DNA from: Deltaproteobacteria bacterium
GTDB lineage: Bacteria; Myxococcota_A; UBA9160; UBA4427
Length of the DNA stretch: 42,058 bases
NCBI GenBank assembly: GCA_002719955.1
Contig: PBFW01000049.1
Location: 1 to 42,058, forward strand
Direction: 5' to 3'
Shown here: positions 34,429-42,058 of the stretch, piece by piece
Layout: each line of letters opens with the position of its first letter
Numbering within the stretch: position 1 is the first letter of the stretch
Program-made: the position numbers and the translations under genes
The notes under the pieces: model-generated
What the model saw: the letters and a program-made list of their open reading frames with translations, nothing else
Databases searched by the model: none
Told to the model about the DNA's origin: nothing

Positions 34429-35547
34429 ATGAGCCTTCCCGATCCGTGTCGCATCGTTTCGGCTGACGACCACATCACCCCGTCCCCGCTCATCTACGGG
34501 GAGCGCTTGCCCAAAGAGTTTCGCGATCGCGCTCCGCGCCTCGAGTCTCGGGGTGATCGGCAGGTCGTGATCTTCGAGGGGTCCGAGCGCCCTGTGTCAG
34601 GCCTCGACGCGGCGGCGGGCGCTCGCGGCAAGGATCTCCTCGAACTGGTGAGCTCCAAGGAGAAGGGGCGCCGCGGCGGATTCGAGCCGGGACCGCGCAT
34701 CGAGGACATGGATTTCGACGGTGTCGACGTCCAGGTGCTCTTTGGCAGTGGCTACGGGGGGGGGATCGAAATCAACTCGAGCGATCGCGCCTTCCGCTTT
34801 GCGATGATGCAGGTCTACAACGACTGGCTCGCCGAGTACTGCAGCGCCGCGCCCTCCAGGCTGGTGGGCATTGCGGAGGTCCCCGTCTGGGACCCGAAGT
34901 TGGCGCTCGAGGAGGCCTCGCGCTGTGCGAAGAAGGGACTGCGCGGCGTGGTGGTCCCCGCGGTTCCCGCCTACCAGGAGTCCCCGCCCGAGGATCGCCC
35001 CTACACGGATCCTATCTATAATGATCTCTGGGCTGGGTTAGCCGATCTCGACATGCCGCTCAACATGCACTTGGGAACCCGCCCGGTTACCCGGGGTCTC
35101 GCGGAGCAACTCATCATCGGGATCGCGGTCAACAAGTCCGCCATGTGCGAGCCCATTGCGAGCTTCATCTTTTCCGGTGCGCTGCAGCGCCACCCGAACC
35201 TGCGCGTCGTCTCGGTGGAGAGCGGTATCGGTTGGATGGCTTTCTTTGTTCAGTGGATCGATCATGTCTGGGGGCGCCATCGCGAGCACACGAAGTCGCC
35301 GCTCACGGAGCCCCCGAGCTTCTATTTCCATCGGCAGGTCTTCGGCACCTTCATCGAGGACAAGGTCGGCGTTCGCGACCGTGACGTGATCGGTGTCGAG
35401 AACATCATGTGGTCCAGCGACTACCCGCATATCAACAGCACCTGGCCCGAGTCCCGAAAGGCCATCGAGGAGCACTTCGAGGGTGTGCCCGACGACGAGG
35501 TGCGAAAGATGGTCGGGGAGAACGCAGCGAAAATCTACAAGGTCTAG
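34429..35547 (+). CDS. Amidohydrolase-2 family (ACMSD-like) protein
   Basis: A 372-residue TIM-barrel metal hydrolase/decarboxylase of the amidohydrolase-2 family. The ATG at 34429 is preceded by AGGAGAA. It starts DPCRIVSADDHITPSP (modified metal box, DDH in place of DxHxH), with MDFDGVDVQVLFGSGYG, LNMHLGTRP, SVESGIGWMAFFVQW and the closing SSDYPHINSTWPES, which gives the conserved Asp and His. Relatives include aminocarboxymuconate-semialdehyde decarboxylase and gamma-resorcylate decarboxylase, and many uncharacterised members in catabolic clusters. Nine bases separate its stop from the next amidohydrolase start, so the pair is cotranscribed. MarR control from the divergent gene is likely. 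Confidence 0.88.
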   Translation: MSLPDPCRIVSADDHITPSPLIYGERLPKEFRDRAPRLESRGDRQVVIFEGSERPVSGLDAAAGARGKDLLELVSSKEKGRRGGFEPGPRIEDMDFDGVDVQVLFGSGYGGGIEINSSDRAFRFAMMQVYNDWLAEYCSAAPSRLVGIAEVPVWDPKLALEEASRCAKKGLRGVVVPAVPAYQESPPEDRPYTDPIYNDLWAGLADLDMPLNMHLGTRPVTRGLAEQLIIGIAVNKSAMCEPIASFIFSGALQRHPNLRVVSVESGIGWMAFFVQWIDHVWGRHREHTKSPLTEPPSFYFHRQVFGTFIEDKVGVRDRDVIGVENIMWSSDYPHINSTWPESRKAIEEHFEGVPDDEVRKMVGENAAKIYKV

Positions 35548-35556
35548 GAGCCAGCT

Positions 35557-37272
35557 TTGCTCGATATGCTACTGCGCGGTGGAACGCTGATCGACGGAAC
35601 CGGTGCGCCCGGGCGGCGTGCTGATGTGGGGATCGCGGAAGGGCGCATCCGCTCCATTGGTGAGGTGGATGAGTCGGCGCGGGAGGTTCTGGACGTCGAA
35701 GGCCTGCTCGTCTGTCCCGGCTTCATCGATCCGCACACCCACTATGACGCCCAGATCCTGTGGGATCCGGCTGCGACTCCCTCCAGCCTGCACGGCGTGA
35801 CGTCGATCATCGGTGGAAATTGTGGTTTCAGCCTGGCGCCGTTGGCTCCCGGCGATTTCGACTACATCGCCCGACTGATGTCGCGGGTGGAGGGGATGCC
35901 GCTTGCGACGCTTCTGGACATCGACTGGTGCTGGGAGAGCTTTGCGGATTACCTGACCCTGCTGGACGGGAATCTCGGGGTGAACGCGGGATTCCTGGTG
36001 GGCCACTGTGCGTTGCGTCGCACCGCCATGGGCAAGCGCTCTGTGGGCGAGCTCGCCGACGAGAAGGATCTCGCTGAGATGCAGCGCCTGCTCGCGGAGA
36101 GCTTGGAGGCAGGTGCCCTGGGCCTGTCCACCTCGCGTGCCTTCACGCACACCGACGGCGACGGGGAGCCCGTGCCCTCGCGCTGGGCGAGCGAGGAAGA
36201 ATTGCTGGCGTTGTGTCGCACCGTCGGTGCGCATCCCGGCACCACCCTGGAGTTCATGTTCGAGGGCTGCCTGAAGGTCTTCAGCGACGAGGAGGTCGAG
36301 CTGATGATCGCCATGTCGCTGGCCGGCCAGCGACCCACCAACTGGAACGTGCTCACGGTGGACTCTTCGTCGGACCGGCACCGCAAGCAGATCGCAGCTT
36401 CCGCGCGCGCTGCGGAGCGCGGCGCGCGCGTGGTGGCGCTCCACATGCCCGTCCCCCTCGAGCTCTGTATGAGTTTCCGCAACTACTGCGCACTTTTCTC
36501 ACTGCCCGGCTGGAAGGAGGTGCTCGCATTGCCGCTCCCCGAGCGGATGGAGCGCCTCCGGGATCGCGAGTTGCGGCAGCAGCTGGACATCGACGGGCGC
36601 TCCCCCGAAGCCGGGATCCTCGCCAGCCTGGCGCGCTGGGGGAAGTACCGGATCGGCGAGACCACGGCGCCCGAGAATGCCCGCTACGAGGGTCGCGCGG
36701 TAGAGGAGATCGCCCGCGAAGAGGGCCGCTCCGAGATCGACACGCTGCTCGACATCGCCCTGGCCGACGAGCTGAATACGGTGCTCTGGCCCATTCGCGA
36801 TCCGGTCGGTGAGGAGGTTGCGAAGGCCCACGCCGAACTCTGGGACAGTGGACACGTGATCCTCGGCGGCTCCGACGCCGGCGCCCACCTGGATCGCATG
36901 TGCGGTGCGCCCTACACCACGCTCTTTCTGGCCCAGACCCTCCGCGGCGAGACGGGCCTCTCCATCGAGCGCGCCGTGGAGATGCTCACCCAAGCGCCCG
37001 CGGCCCACTTCGGGCTGCGCGAGCGCGGCCTGGTGCGCGAGGGCTTCCACGCGGATATCACGGTCATCGATCCCGAAAGTGTCTCTTCCGGGCCCCCGAG
37101 AAAGGTCGACGATCTTCCCGGTGGCAGCGCACGCCTGGTGTGCGATGCCTCGGGTGTCCCCCACGTCTTCGTGGGCGGCACGGCGGTGGTGCGCGAGGGG
37201 GCGCTCACCGGTGCGCTGCCCGGAAGCTTGCTGCGATCGGGGCAAGATACGGACACGGTCAGCATCGGCTGA
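35557..37272 (+). CDS. D-aminoacylase-type amidohydrolase 2
   Basis: A 571-residue homologue of the enzyme at 31616. A TTG at 35557 (LLDMLLRGGTLIDGTG after processing as Met) follows TAGGAG by six bases, and the ATG at 35566 is an alternative. Metal and structural boxes are PGFIDPHTHYDAQILWDP, GVTSIIGGNCGFSLAPL, GHCALRRTAMG, LEAGALGLSTSRAF and LGGSDAGAHLDRMCG. The C-terminal LVREGFHADITVIDPES is typical. It forms an operon with the amidohydrolase-2 gene. Having two such enzymes within 5 kb, separated by a regulator, suggests one catabolic unit for N-acyl or lactam compounds. Confidence 0.88.
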   Translation: MLDMLLRGGTLIDGTGAPGRRADVGIAEGRIRSIGEVDESAREVLDVEGLLVCPGFIDPHTHYDAQILWDPAATPSSLHGVTSIIGGNCGFSLAPLAPGDFDYIARLMSRVEGMPLATLLDIDWCWESFADYLTLLDGNLGVNAGFLVGHCALRRTAMGKRSVGELADEKDLAEMQRLLAESLEAGALGLSTSRAFTHTDGDGEPVPSRWASEEELLALCRTVGAHPGTTLEFMFEGCLKVFSDEEVELMIAMSLAGQRPTNWNVLTVDSSSDRHRKQIAASARAAERGARVVALHMPVPLELCMSFRNYCALFSLPGWKEVLALPLPERMERLRDRELRQQLDIDGRSPEAGILASLARWGKYRIGETTAPENARYEGRAVEEIAREEGRSEIDTLLDIALADELNTVLWPIRDPVGEEVAKAHAELWDSGHVILGGSDAGAHLDRMCGAPYTTLFLAQTLRGETGLSIERAVEMLTQAPAAHFGLRERGLVREGFHADITVIDPESVSSGPPRKVDDLPGGSARLVCDASGVPHVFVGGTAVVREGALTGALPGSLLRSGQDTDTVSIG

Positions 37273-37384
37273 CCGAGTGGCCACTTCGCTTTGTCAAATG
37301 CTCCGGGGGAGGGGGCATCGAAGCCGCGGCCCTTCACGTGGCAAGAGACGGGGCAGGATCGGCCCGCGCCCCGGGAAATAGGGG

Positions 37385-37465
37385 TTTCAAGCCGCGTTTT
37401 TGCCACCACCGATACGACGCATTCTGACAACGAAGCCCCGACGGGATCAGGTGGCCCCTTTCGGG
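37385..37465 (+). repeat. Dispersed repeat D (TTCTGACAA family)
   Basis: The core TTCTGACAACGAAGCCCC starts at 37432 and is preceded by GTTTTTGCCACCACCGATA as in copy C. It lies directly before an IS3 orfB scrap, which supports the idea that this repeat is an IS end. Confidence 0.55.
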
Positions 37466-37545
37466 GGAAGAACGTGGTGAAGCTCGAAAACTTCTACTTC
37501 CCTGGCGAGCTCAAGCTCGCGTTCAAGGGCTTCCCCGGAACGGCC
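37465..37545 (+). pseudogene. IS3-family orfB scrap
   Basis: The plus strand reads KNVVKLENFYFPGELKLAF, which corresponds to MKHVVQLQHDYFPGELKAAI in IS3 copy I (near 890-940, minus). This is the region just after the DDE Glu. Only about 20 codons are kept. Confidence 0.6.
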
Positions 37546-37739
37546 CCTTGGGGCCTAATGTCGGCGATGCAAAAAATTGCTTGAAATTCCTATTCTCATG
37601 ATGCCAGTCTGAATCTCACCGAGAAGGGTGCAAAGCCGTGGGCCGTGGAGGCGGCGTCTAGCGACCCGAAAGCGGACGCGTGTTCGTTGGCGCTTTTGCG
37701 AGTGTCCCGCATCGACCCGCGGGGAAGGAGGGATGAGCA

Positions 37740-38552
37740 GTGGGAAATCGAGTGTTATCGAAAAAATGGCTCCTGCCCGCGCTGAGCGCCGGTTGGATCC
37801 TGTCTTCGCTCGTCGATGGAGGGGCTCCGGAAGCCGGCGCGGCCGTCTACACGAGCGGGTGTGCCAATTCCGGCGAATGCACTTTTCAGGAATTACTGGG
37901 AGGCGGGAGCATCTTCGCTGGAGGTCAACGATTCGGACAATTCTCGATCGAGGAGGACCCGGGATCAATCGATTGGACGAAGGTCGTCGTGAAGGGGCGG
38001 GACGACATGGGGCTCTCGCCAGGGCCCGGGATCGAATTCTCGCATAACGGAGAAGTCTTCGTCGTGGGCACAGACTTCATGGATATCCAATTCAGCTACG
38101 TGATCGACCCCGTCATCACGTCCTGGAGGCCCGTTGGAAACGAACTGGAGCTCGTGACTCATTTGACCTCGGGAAGCGGCCGACTCGAGGTCGACGAGAC
38201 GGTCTTTAGCGATGCGCGCCGCGCGATCGGCGATAAGACGGTCGAGTCCGACCCGGCATTCGATGAAAACCGGGCTGTCGACGCGATCAGTTTTGCCCCT
38301 CAACAGGGCCTGCTCGTTTCGAACTCCATCGTGGTCGAGGGTGATGCCGCAGGCGACTCCGCTCTGCTCGACGGATATATCCAGCGATTCGAGTTGACCA
38401 TCGTGCCTGAGCCCGGCTTTGGGGCGATGACGAGCGTGGGCGCGGGGGTCCTCGTTCTGTTGCGGAGGAAGAGCACTCTGGGAAAGCGTGAACCGGCTAA
38501 CGCGCGGGCTGACAAGGATTCAATCAAGTCTACGAACGGAAGGATGATCTAA
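37740..38552 (+). CDS. PEP-CTERM-type secreted protein
   Basis: A 270-residue exported protein. It starts with GTG after GGAGG and has a signal-like segment (LPALSAGWILSSLVDGG, cleavage near AGAA). The middle part, with IEFSHNGEVFVVGTDF and HLTSGSGRLEVDE, resembles choice-of-anchor or PEP-CTERM surface proteins. Near the C-terminus VPEPGFGAMTSVGAGVLVLL and RRK form a PEP-CTERM sorting signal (residues 222-244), recognised by exosortase in EPS-producing Gram-negatives. Unusually, 26 more residues follow the RR cluster. The TAA stop overlaps by one base the ATG of the next gene, so the two are coupled. No exosortase gene is in the window. Confidence 0.8.
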   Translation: MGNRVLSKKWLLPALSAGWILSSLVDGGAPEAGAAVYTSGCANSGECTFQELLGGGSIFAGGQRFGQFSIEEDPGSIDWTKVVVKGRDDMGLSPGPGIEFSHNGEVFVVGTDFMDIQFSYVIDPVITSWRPVGNELELVTHLTSGSGRLEVDETVFSDARRAIGDKTVESDPAFDENRAVDAISFAPQQGLLVSNSIVVEGDAAGDSALLDGYIQRFELTIVPEPGFGAMTSVGAGVLVLLRRKSTLGKREPANARADKDSIKSTNGRMI

Positions 38553-39505
38553 TGTTGCTGACGAACTCTCGACCTGTCTTGATGGCGGCGATGCTATTGA
38601 CCGCCGCAGCCTACGCGACGACGGCCACGGCCCAGTTCCAGACCACTGGAGCCGATGTCAGCCCGGTGCTGTCCTGCTTCTACGAGTGTAAGCCTGGGCC
38701 TCAGATTCAGGGACAAAACACCTATCGGCAGGTGACTACGCTTCCCATCGCGAATAACGGTGAGGTCTTCGAGAGCGTCGAGGTGAACTTCATCGACGGA
38801 AACTCGAATGTGATCGCCACGACTCGGATCGACCTTGATGCGAGGGATGTAGACGAGATGGCGGTATGTAACACCATCGAGTCGATTACCGGTTCCGCAC
38901 CGCCGCGATCGGGCTTGATCCATATCGGAAATGTGAGTGCGCCCGGCCTGCAAGAGGTATCGGGGGTCTATTCCTGGATCAAGAACGTAAACGGGAAATT
39001 CTTCGCGGATCGTCCCGAACCCTATGAGGGTCGCGTGACGGGAATTGCGAAGTCGGAGTGCACCTATGTGGCGTCTCCTGAAGTCAAGGAGGCATCTGCA
39101 GTCCCGATCGACGGGGCACAGGCACCGAGTGGCCCGCCGATCCTCGTCGAAGACACGAGCGACGATTCGGGGCAGGCCGACCTTCGCCCCCTTCCGGATG
39201 CGAACGGCTACTATTGTCGCCGGGATCCGGCCGGCTTTACCGTCGAGATTGGGAACGTGGGGATTGCAGCGAGCAGCCCGACGTCTTCCAGGGTGACCTT
39301 CACGGATGGGACGGGCGCGCCGATCACGACCACCTTCAGCACTCCGGCGCTCGTTCCGGGGGGATCGTGGATCGAGTTCCCCATTTCGATCCCATCCGGC
39401 TGTTTCGCGCCCAATTGCCACTTCGAGATCGAGGCGGATTCGATCTTCAACGAGGCGGAGTCGGACGAAGTGAACAACCTGGTCAACGACTTCTGTCTGG
39501 GCTGA
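38552..39505 (+). CDS. Secreted CARDB-like protein
   Basis: A 317-residue exported protein with a signal peptide (LMAAMLLTAAAYATTATA, then QFQ). Residues about 20-170 are an unknown domain with a CFYECKPGP Cys pair. Residues 205-317 resemble a CARDB/Ig-like fold: ADLRPLPDANGYYCRRDPAG, then [32 protein letters not shown] and EADSIFNEAESDEVNNLVND. Such folds mediate adhesion or assembly on the cell surface. It is coupled with the preceding PEP-CTERM gene by a TAATG overlap. Even Cys content suggests disulfides. The function is unknown beyond being extracytoplasmic. Confidence 0.7.
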   Translation: MLLTNSRPVLMAAMLLTAAAYATTATAQFQTTGADVSPVLSCFYECKPGPQIQGQNTYRQVTTLPIANNGEVFESVEVNFIDGNSNVIATTRIDLDARDVDEMAVCNTIESITGSAPPRSGLIHIGNVSAPGLQEVSGVYSWIKNVNGKFFADRPEPYEGRVTGIAKSECTYVASPEVKEASAVPIDGAQAPSGPPILVEDTSDDSGQADLRPLPDANGYYCRRDPAGFTVEIGNVGIAASSPTSSRVTFTDGTGAPITTTFSTPALVPGGSWIEFPISIPSGCFAPNCHFEIEADSIFNEAESDEVNNLVNDFCLG

Positions 39506-39895
39506 GCCCCGGATTCGAGAAGCACCCGGGGGTCCCGGCGGCGTGCTCGCGCCGCCAGGGCCTCGACCCCTTCCAAGCGCCGAACTCAGCAACGAGGATC
39601 GCGAGTGCTCCGGACTCCCGAACGGCACGTCAGCTTCGTGAACGCCCAAGCCAACCCCAAATCATCCAGCCTCGACCGACGCGCGATCGGATTCGGCGGG
39701 TCCGTTCGACGCGTTTTCTCCGGACATCGGGGAGAGCGACTCATCGACGGCGGCGTTGACCCAGATCGGTGAGGCTCACGCCCTCTCCGTGAGGGTGGCC
39801 GGAGCATCGGCCGGTGGTTCGCGGCCCAGCCGCAGGCTGTCATCTCTGCTCGCTCGGGCGATCTTCGACTTCAGGGTTCGTTACCGAAGGGTGGC
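39506..39895. other. Intergenic, convergent ends, hairpin
   Basis: About 390 bases between the convergent CARDB-like gene and the LPPLA-tail gene. A hairpin lies at 39537-39556. Open frames here are not recognisable. Confidence 0.45.
39537..39556. terminator. Hairpin after CARDB-like gene
   Basis: GGCGGCG and CGCCGCC form a 7-bp stem with a 6-base loop, 31 bases downstream of the stop at 39505. No T-tract follows. It may end transcription of the two-gene surface operon. Confidence 0.4.
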
Positions 39896-40444
39896 TCAGG
39901 GCGCCGTGGCCGCCGTGTCCTTACTCCACTTTCGCCGGAGCGATATGAAGAAGACGAGCCCAAGAAGGGCCACCGACAGGCCAAGGGCTCCGGTGAGGCC
40001 CAGGGCTGGCGCCGCCAGCGGCGGCAGGGAGTTCACCTGGAAGTAGACCTGTTCGGCCGCGTGAGGCGGGGCGAGTGGGTCATTGGCCTCGTCCAGGAGT
40101 TCCTGGAATGAGACGGTCTCAGGGCGCGGGGACGGCACGCCGACCCCGTTCGGATTCCAGGCGACGTCCCAGACCCTGAAATCCGTGTTGTTCGCGTTCG
40201 TGAAAGAGTTGTCGACCATGACGGCGAAGACTTCCGGCAAGGGGAATTGATTGCCCTGCCAATAGGCCTCATTTGGCACCGGTGACAGGACCGCTGGGAT
40301 GGAGTTCGATTCGTAGGTCGTCCAGTCGAGCGTCATGGAAGCGGCGATGAGACCGTTTTCTGTGTCGACAGAGCCCCAGAACTCTCCGCCTCCGGGCGGA
40401 ATCTCGGCAAACCGCCCCCCGTTGTAGTCCGTGTAATGCGGCAT
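39896..40444 (-). CDS. Surface protein with LPPLA C-terminal anchor, no signal peptide
   Basis: A 182-residue protein from the ATG at 40444, preceded by AGAGGTC. It lacks a signal peptide, although its C-terminus is a membrane-anchor tail: VNSLPPLAAPALGLTGALG, a hydrophobic helix ALLGLVFFISL and an RRK cluster, as in PEP-CTERM-like sorted proteins. The body (DFRVWDVAWNPNGVGVPSPR, PPHAAEQVYFQVN) has a beta-rich look of choice-of-anchor proteins. An IS5-type terminus starts about 54 bases upstream, so the original 5' end with the signal peptide was probably cut off by IS insertion. It is likely a truncated gene. Confidence 0.6.
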   Translation of the reverse strand: MPHYTDYNGGRFAEIPPGGGEFWGSVDTENGLIAASMTLDWTTYESNSIPAVLSPVPNEAYWQGNQFPLPEVFAVMVDNSFTNANNTDFRVWDVAWNPNGVGVPSPRPETVSFQELLDEANDPLAPPHAAEQVYFQVNSLPPLAAPALGLTGALGLSVALLGLVFFISLRRKWSKDTAATAP

Positions 40445-40497
40445 CCCTGACCTCTTGTGTTTGCTATCTCTGCTCGGCAGGCGGCTGAACCAGCCTG

Positions 40498-40760
40498 AGA
40501 GCCTATTTAAAAACCTTCTGTTATGTTCGGCGCGACGTGATTTGATCAACGCACCCCCCGCGTAGGGGTGAGGTGATGGCGCAGCGCAGGATCGGAAATG
40601 GACGGTGGCGGGCTCCTGATGAGCTTTGGGACCGGGTCGAGCCGCTTCTTCCGAAGGATCGGCCGGAGCACGATGTGGCCATGCGCGGTGGTTGTAAAAT
40701 GCCCGGCCGCCCCCGACGGGATACAGTTGGGGGGTGGCTCGGGAGGGGTTCGTCCGTCGA
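40498..40760 (+). mobile_element. IS5-family remnant
   Basis: The left end GAGCCTATTTAAAAACC (40498-40514) is IS5-like and resembles the end near 13097. A transposase start follows on the plus strand: GNGRWRAPDELWDRVEPLLP then KDRPEHDVAMRGGCKMPGRP, the N-terminal box of IS5/IS1182-type transposases. The rest is missing and the SnoaL-like gene begins at 40797. Confidence 0.7.
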
Positions 40761-40796
40761 TCTGCTTCGCACGAGCGCTGAGGAAAGAGTGTCATC

Positions 40797-41324
40797 ATGA
40801 CCATCCGGGGATCATCGATCGTCGTCGCGTGTCTCGTCGTGGCTTGTGTCTCGCCATCTACCGACGGAGGTGAGGCGAGGGCGACGGCGGATCGTCTGGC
40901 ATTGATCGAGCTTGCGAACCGTTATGCCTGGGGTATCGACACTCTGGACCGCTCGACCCTCTCGAGCGTCTTTACGGAAGACGCTGTCGCCGAATATATC
41001 GAAGTTGGCTCGAACGTTTTAGGCATGAACGAGCGACTCGAGGGCTTCGCGGCGATCTGGGTCTGGCTCTCCGCGGGGCTCGGTGATCGGCAGGGACACG
41101 AAGCCCTGCCTATGCACTATCTGACGAATCACATGGTCGAGCTGGAGGGCGCTCAGGCGCGCATCCGTTGTTTTCAGCACAACCGAAGCCTGGCCGGAGG
41201 CGGCGTCTACACGATGGACGCGGTCCGAACCGATCAGGGCTGGCGGGTCGAGCGACTGCGGCTCGAAGAACAGATCTGGAAGCCCGAGGTCTACGGATAT
41301 CCGCCGGAGGAACCAGCCGACTGA
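40797..41324 (+). CDS. SnoaL/NTF2-like lipoprotein
   Basis: A 175-residue protein with an N-terminal signal ending in VVACLVVACVSP, a probable lipobox (VVAC), so membrane-anchored outside the cytoplasm. The rest is an NTF2/SnoaL cone: ALIELANRYAWGIDTLDRST, then LSSVFTEDAVAEYIEVGSNV, GFAAIWVWL and MHYLTNHMVELEGAQARIRC. SnoaL proteins include polyketide cyclases and steroid-isomerase-like or hydrolase enzymes. The ATG at 40797 lies within an IS5-derived stretch, so its promoter may be IS-derived. It is followed by another SnoaL-like gene 95 bases later. Confidence 0.75.
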   Translation: MTIRGSSIVVACLVVACVSPSTDGGEARATADRLALIELANRYAWGIDTLDRSTLSSVFTEDAVAEYIEVGSNVLGMNERLEGFAAIWVWLSAGLGDRQGHEALPMHYLTNHMVELEGAQARIRCFQHNRSLAGGGVYTMDAVRTDQGWRVERLRLEEQIWKPEVYGYPPEEPAD

Positions 41325-41419
41325 GCGGAGTTCGGGCCTCGCCTCTGCCCTTCGTAGTCGGATGTCAAGCCGTCTCGCCTGTCGCCGTCACCATTCGCGA
41401 TGGGGAAAGGAGCTACCTG

Positions 41420-41824
41420 ATGACGAAGCAGGAGATGGACGCGACCGCCGAGGCCTACTTCACCGCCGTCTGCGCGGGCGACGCCGAGCGGCTTCGGGCG
41501 CTCTTCGTCGACGACGTTCGCTGGCGAATCCCGAAGGGCGCGATCGAACCCTACGGCGGCGTTCACCAGGGCGCAGAGAAGATCGTCGGGATGATGCTGG
41601 GGGCGGTCGGCGAGTCCTTCGTGGCGGGCAGCCAACGCTTCCACGTCCGAACGACCTTGATCGGAGACGACATCGTCTGCAAGGAGACCGAGATGACGGC
41701 GACGGCCCCGGACGGACGCACGTACCGCAATGACTACACCTTCTTCTTCGCGTTCCGCGACGGTTCGATCTCGGAGATCCGCGAGCACGTCGACACGCGC
41801 TACGCCGCGGAGTTCTTCGGCTGA
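41420..41824 (+). CDS. SnoaL/ketosteroid isomerase-like protein
   Basis: A 134-residue cytoplasmic NTF2-fold protein. AGGAG stands 7 bases before the ATG at 41420. It contains MDATAEAYFTAVCAGDAERL, then LFVDDVRWRIPKGAIEPYGG, FHVRTTLIGDDIVCKE and NDYTFFFAFRDGSISEIREH, the standard SnoaL order, ending DTRYAAEFFG. Such proteins are cyclases, isomerases or dehydratases in many degradative and biosynthetic clusters. It pairs with the lipoprotein SnoaL gene upstream. The reaction is not predictable. Confidence 0.82.
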   Translation: MTKQEMDATAEAYFTAVCAGDAERLRALFVDDVRWRIPKGAIEPYGGVHQGAEKIVGMMLGAVGESFVAGSQRFHVRTTLIGDDIVCKETEMTATAPDGRTYRNDYTFFFAFRDGSISEIREHVDTRYAAEFFG

Positions 41825-42019
41825 GAAAGGCAAGCGGGCTGTCCTCGAAGGCTGAGCGGAATCGGTCCCGGGACTCCGCGTGGCGCCCGAGCGATCCCAT
41901 CCTCCAGAACGAAGAGACCCGGGGTCCCTCTCGGGACCCCGGGCCTGTGGGATCGACATTCCTGGGCGGGGTGCGGAGTCGGCAGCTGCCGCCGACCGCA
42001 TGAGCCCCCTCGACCTCGC
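41825..42019. other. Intergenic with strong hairpin
   Basis: About 195 bases after the SnoaL stop. It contains the 11-bp hairpin at 41918-41943. Nothing else is recognised. Confidence 0.5.
41918..41943. terminator. GC-rich hairpin, possible bidirectional terminator
   Basis: CCCGGGGTCCC and GGGACCCCGGG form a perfect 11-bp stem around a TCTC loop. There is no T-run, but the position, about 95 bases past the SnoaL stop and before the possible leftward gene end at 42020, suits a terminator between convergent genes. Confidence 0.55.
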
Positions 42020-42058
42020 CTAGGGGTGGATCATCAGATCCACGTCGAGCTCTGTCTC
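42020..42058 (-). CDS. Possible 3' end of a leftward gene (partial)
   Basis: The right edge read on the minus strand gives TELDVDLMIHP followed by TAG at 42020-42022. The short peptide has normal composition, and the hairpin at 41918-41943 would be its terminator. Twelve codons are too few for a family call. Confidence 0.3.
   Translation of the reverse strand, partial: ETELDVDLMIHP

Larger units (their letters stand above)
37273..37739. other. Intergenic with repeat D and IS3 orfB scrap
   Basis: About 467 bases. It contains repeat D (37385-37465), then an IS3 transposase scrap (37465-37545) and about 190 bases leading to the GTG start of the PEP-CTERM gene, with GAAGGAGGGA at 37724-37733 as ribosome site. 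No other gene is seen. Confidence 0.5.

Overview
The window is high-G+C bacterial DNA. It looks like accessory sequence from a Gram-negative organism with a large metabolic repertoire. LptF/LptG permease domains, an O-antigen-type flippase, a C-terminal beta-barrel protein, lipoprotein signals and a PEP-CTERM tail all point to an outer membrane. The mix of Baeyer-Villiger monooxygenase, CaiB-type CoA transferase, LLM oxidoreductase, paired D-aminoacylase-like amidohydrolases and SnoaL proteins is typical of uncultured Myxococcota/Binatota-like or environmental proteobacterial genomes. The exact lineage cannot be fixed from the sequence alone.

Layout. (1) 1-7.2 kb is a graveyard of mobile DNA between a few real genes. 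It holds the 5' end of a NirB-like gene running off the left edge, a dead IS3-family element fused to the stump of a tyrosine recombinase, a lipoprotein cytochrome c/sorbosone dehydrogenase, a P450 stump joined to a transposase N-terminus, the 3' half of a tRNA-Gly(CCC) (probable old attachment site), an LLM flavin oxidoreductase and a second IS3 scrap. (2) 7.2-16.1 kb is a cell-envelope island: a lipid kinase and a single-chain LptF-LptG fusion on the plus strand face a minus-strand operon made of three related thymidylate-kinase-like P-loop proteins, an ICMT/PEMT-type membrane methyltransferase and a polysaccharide flippase. That operon is split by a dead IS5-family element and bounded upstream by another IS3 scrap. 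(3) 16.8-25.8 kb is a minus-strand run: a DUF5916 outer-membrane protein, a DUF3604 periplasmic protein, a small unknown, a CoA transferase, a crotonase and a Baeyer-Villiger monooxygenase. (4) 26.2-30.7 kb is a plus-strand set: an EXPERA-like membrane protein, a phytoene-desaturase/retinol-saturase-like flavoprotein, a SAM methyltransferase and a cytochrome P450. Together they resemble an isoprenoid or sterol-like lipid tailoring pathway. (5) 30.9-37.3 kb holds a broken TetR-like gene, two D-aminoacylase-type amidohydrolases, an amidohydrolase-2 protein and a divergent MarR regulator, with IS remnants between. (6) 37.7-42.1 kb encodes secreted or surface proteins (a PEP-CTERM protein, a CARDB-like protein and a signal-less LPPLA-tail protein next to an IS5 remnant), two SnoaL/NTF2-fold proteins, a strong hairpin and the extreme 3' end of a possible gene at the right edge.

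Best candidates for something undescribed are the triplicated kinase/methyltransferase/flippase operon facing the LptF-LptG fusion and lipid kinase, and the EXPERA/desaturase/methyltransferase/P450 cassette. The IS remnants share family-specific ends and small dispersed repeats, and they show that the region has been repeatedly rearranged.
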